A stretch of 7,102 bases of DNA, taken from Prevotellaceae bacterium. Lineage in GTDB: Bacteria > Bacteroidota > Bacteroidia > Bacteroidales > UBA932. Within the stretch, counting starts at the first letter, position 1. Every line of letters starts with the position of its first letter. This document shows, piece after piece, positions 5,756 to 7,102 of the stretch. Below the pieces are notes generated by a model. That model had not been told where the DNA came from. It searched no databases and saw nothing but the letters and a program-made list of their open reading frames with translations. The position numbers and the translations under genes are program-made. Where the stretch lies: assembly GCA_031289995.1 (NCBI GenBank), contig JAITOI010000038.1:1-7102 (forward strand). Reading direction: 5' to 3'.

Positions 5756-6878
5756 AAACCAACTTCTGCTCGCGCTTACGGCAGCCACAGCCCTGCTCTG
5801 CACCTGCTCGCAGCCCAAGCCCCACAACGCCTACAGCCTGCTGGTGAGCGGCTACACAACGGACGTAAGCAGGCAGGGCATGTCCGCCTTCGTGCTCGAA
5901 ATTTCGCCCGAACAAATCGCTTTAAGCCCGCGCTGGTCGGACACTATCGCGGTGAACCCGTCGTTCGTGGCGCTCTCGCCCGACAAGCGATTTGCCTACG
6001 CCGTGCAGGAGTGCGGCGCAGCGAGCGCGGTGATTGCATTCGCGGTCGATAGCGCGCAATGCACGCTCAGCCAGCTCAACACCGTGCCCTCCGATGACGC
6101 CTGCCACGTGGCGGTTTCGGAGCGGCATGTCATCACGGCCAGCTACGCATCGGGCACCGTTTCGGTGTACGAGCGCTTGGCCGACGGAGCACTTGGCAGG
6201 CTGCTGCAAACCCTTGTGGACACTGGCAAGAGCGTGGTGGTTGGCCGGCAAGATTCGCCCCACGTGCACCAAACAATTTTCTCGCCCGACGGCAAATTTG
6301 TTTACGTGAACGACCTCGGCACCGATGAAGTTTCGGCCTACGCCTACCACGCAAACGAGGACGCCAACGTGCTGCAAAGGCAGAGCACGCTTAGGTTTGC
6401 GGCAGGGTCGGGACCGCGACATTCGGTGGTTGCAGCAGCTGGCAACATGCTCTACACCCTCAACGAAATTAGCGCCACGCTCTGCGCCGTTGCCGCGGAC
6501 AACAGCGGCCAGCTGAGCCTGCAGCAAACGCTACCGCTGGCCAGCCACGCTGCACCTGGCGGCGCAGACCTGCACCTCTCGCCCGACGGCAAATTTTTGT
6601 ACGCCACCAACCGCGACACCGCCAACGTGATTGAGCTGTTTGCGCTGAACGCCGACGGCTCGCTACGCTCTGTGGAGAGCCAGCTTTCGGGCGGCAAGCA
6701 CCCGCGCAACTTTGCCATCACGCGCGACGGAAAATACGTGCTGGTAGCCAACCGCGACTCGCATAGCATAACCATTTTCCTGCGCGATGCAATCTCCGGA
6801 AGGCTTACCAACACTGGGCTTAACGTGGATGCGGAGCAGATGGGGGTGGGGGCACCGACTTGCGTTGTTGAGATTTGA
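5745..6878 (+). CDS. Beta-propeller lactonase-family lipoprotein (6-phosphogluconolactonase-like)
   Basis: Member of the seven-bladed propeller family that includes E. coli Pgl (YbhE), which hydrolyses 6-phosphogluconolactone. Landmarks in the 377 residues: SGYTTDVSRQGMSAF (35-49), NPSFVALSPDKRFAYAV (71-87), CHVAVS (120-125), SYASGTVSVY (133-142), PHVHQTIFSPDGKFVYVNDLG (172-192), GSGPRHSVV (221-229), LHLSPDGKFLYATNRD (276-291) and HPRNFAITRDGKYVLVANRD (319-338). Two blades share an exact 20-base repeat, 6280-6299 and 6577-6596, coding SPDGKF. The ATG at 5745 was chosen over one at 5715 because it opens directly onto a signal peptide ending in LCTC (lipidated C21). Threonine before the cysteine makes the lipobox imperfect. 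An exported location does not suit cytosolic 6-phosphogluconolactone, so another lactone or sugar acid is likelier. It overlaps the GH5 stop by 11 bases, which suggests translational coupling. The stop lies in a tandem TTGAGAT. Confidence 0.9.
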   Translation: MYRKNQLLLALTAATALLCTCSQPKPHNAYSLLVSGYTTDVSRQGMSAFVLEISPEQIALSPRWSDTIAVNPSFVALSPDKRFAYAVQECGAASAVIAFAVDSAQCTLSQLNTVPSDDACHVAVSERHVITASYASGTVSVYERLADGALGRLLQTLVDTGKSVVVGRQDSPHVHQTIFSPDGKFVYVNDLGTDEVSAYAYHANEDANVLQRQSTLRFAAGSGPRHSVVAAAGNMLYTLNEISATLCAVAADNSGQLSLQQTLPLASHAAPGGADLHLSPDGKFLYATNRDTANVIELFALNADGSLRSVESQLSGGKHPRNFAITRDGKYVLVANRDSHSITIFLRDAISGRLTNTGLNVDAEQMGVGAPTCVVEI

Positions 6879-6883
6879 GATTG
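6868..6883 (+). repeat. Tandem TTGAGAT motif over the lactonase stop codon
   Basis: TTGAGAT occurs twice in tandem, followed by a partial TG, and supplies the TGA stop at 6876-6878. It resembles the TTTGAAGATTTGA sequence that holds the reductase stop on the other strand. It is short, so the relation is only suggestive. Confidence 0.45.
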
Positions 6884-6888
6884 CCCCA

Positions 6889-6918
6889 CAAAGGTAGATG
6901 GTGGTACGCTGTCACAAA
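6889..6918 (-). promoter_or_regulatory. Possible leftward promoter facing the lactonase 3' end
   Basis: On the minus strand TTTG (6918-6915), an 18-base spacer and TACCTTTG (6896-6889) make a well-spaced Bacteroidota promoter. It points into the 3' end of the lactonase gene, where no minus-strand gene is credible, so any product would be antisense RNA. A chance match in AT-rich DNA is the main alternative. Confidence 0.35.
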
Positions 6919-6965
6919 TTGCGATAAATTTTTTGCGTGTTAGCAGCATTACCAAAAAGTTTTTC

Positions 6966-6973
6966 TACCTTTG
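6966..6973 (+). promoter_or_regulatory. TAnnTTTG (-7) element before the gene at 7022
   Basis: TACCTTTG matches the -7 consensus. CTACCTTTG (6965-6973) mirrors CAAAGGTAG (6889-6897), so two -7 boxes point outward from the gap. No TTTG lies at the normal -33 distance; the nearest (6932-6935) is 30 bases upstream. The expected leader is about 40 bases and very AT-rich. Confidence 0.6.
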
Positions 6974-7007
6974 CGCCATTAAAAAACATAGCTAATAATT
7001 AAACTAA

Positions 7008-7014
7008 AAAGGAG
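7008..7014 (+). promoter_or_regulatory. Strong Shine-Dalgarno (AAAGGAG)
   Basis: AAAGGAG ends 7 bases before the ATG at 7022, an ideal spacing. It is the only clear Shine-Dalgarno in the window; the other starts seen have A-rich leaders without one. It supports 7022 rather than the out-of-frame ATG at 7015, which would leave no spacing. Confidence 0.8.
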
Positions 7015-7021
7015 ATGTACT

Positions 7022-7102
7022 ATGAGTTGGGTAGATTTTTTCGACAAAATACTTTCGAACCAATACCCGTTAGCTACGGTTATCATGCTTTTTGCCGTAA
7101 TG
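7022..7102 (+). CDS. Unidentified protein, N-terminal 27 residues, probably membrane-associated
   Basis: I do not recognise this gene. It begins MSWVDFFDKILSNQYPL and continues into a hydrophobic stretch (ATVIMLFAVM) that could be the start of a membrane helix, preceded by a short amphipathic segment. It runs off the window end, so its length and family are unknown. The start is well supported by an ideal Shine-Dalgarno and an upstream -7 element. Its 81 bases have 31 G or C (38%), clearly lower than the GC-rich genes to the left, and it uses codons such as ATA and TTA. That could reflect a highly expressed or recently acquired gene, or simply the short sample. Confidence 0.7.
   Translation, partial: MSWVDFFDKILSNQYPLATVIMLFAVM

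Noticed and set aside
6280..6596. Mobile direct repeat (20-base exact copies at 6280-6299 and 6577-6596)
   Set aside because: The copies are in the same frame exactly 99 codons apart and encode the same SPDGKF blade motif, so they reflect the propeller's internal repeats.
7015..7102. Alternative frame from the ATG at 7015
   Set aside because: The frame is open to the window end, but its ATG abuts GGAG with no spacing. The 7022 frame has ideal spacing and a coherent hydrophobic profile.

Overview
The window looks like chromosomal DNA from a fairly GC-rich member of the Bacteroidota. This rests on four copies of the TAnnTTTG promoter element (all TACCTTTG) outside the genes, A-rich leaders without Shine-Dalgarno sequences before most genes, two lipoproteins of a kind common in this phylum, and protein sequences that read like Bacteroidota homologues. 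A closer taxonomic assignment is not possible from this sequence alone. The genes are housekeeping or ordinary carbohydrate and aldehyde metabolism. I see no phage, transposase, CRISPR, toxin-antitoxin or defence genes.

Layout. Positions 1-609 (+) hold the 3' part of queA (queuosine tRNA modification). A 151-base gap follows, filled by an array of 7/8-base units that changes orientation in the middle and forms a perfect 18-bp hairpin. Positions 761-1900 (-) hold a YqhD-type NADPH-dependent aldehyde reductase, convergent with queA. A 254-base divergent control region (1901-2154) follows. It holds a TAnnTTTG element for the reductase gene, a 10-T run, a perfect 16-bp inverted repeat with an 11-base centre, a perfect 20-bp AT palindrome, and a well-formed promoter for the rightward genes. 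Positions 2155-4476 (+) encode a complete UvrD/PcrA helicase that lacks a usable ATG and appears to start at TTG. It is followed after 13 bases by a GH5 (mannanase-like) lipoprotein (4490-5755), which overlaps by 11 bases a beta-propeller lactonase-family lipoprotein (5745-6878). A 143-base AT-rich gap with two outward-pointing TACCTTTG elements leads to the start of a new gene at 7022, cut by the window end.

How the genes relate. The helicase, glycoside hydrolase and lactonase are packed like an operon, but only the last two share an obvious theme: envelope-anchored sugar chemistry. The helicase may simply supply the upstream promoter. YqhD clears reactive aldehydes and has no clear link to its neighbours.

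I found no convincing new multi-gene system. The least explained parts are non-coding: the two-unit inverted array at 612-750, the untranscribed-looking perfect inverted repeat at 2004-2046, the palindrome on the helicase promoter, and a short AT-rich motif that recurs at gene ends.
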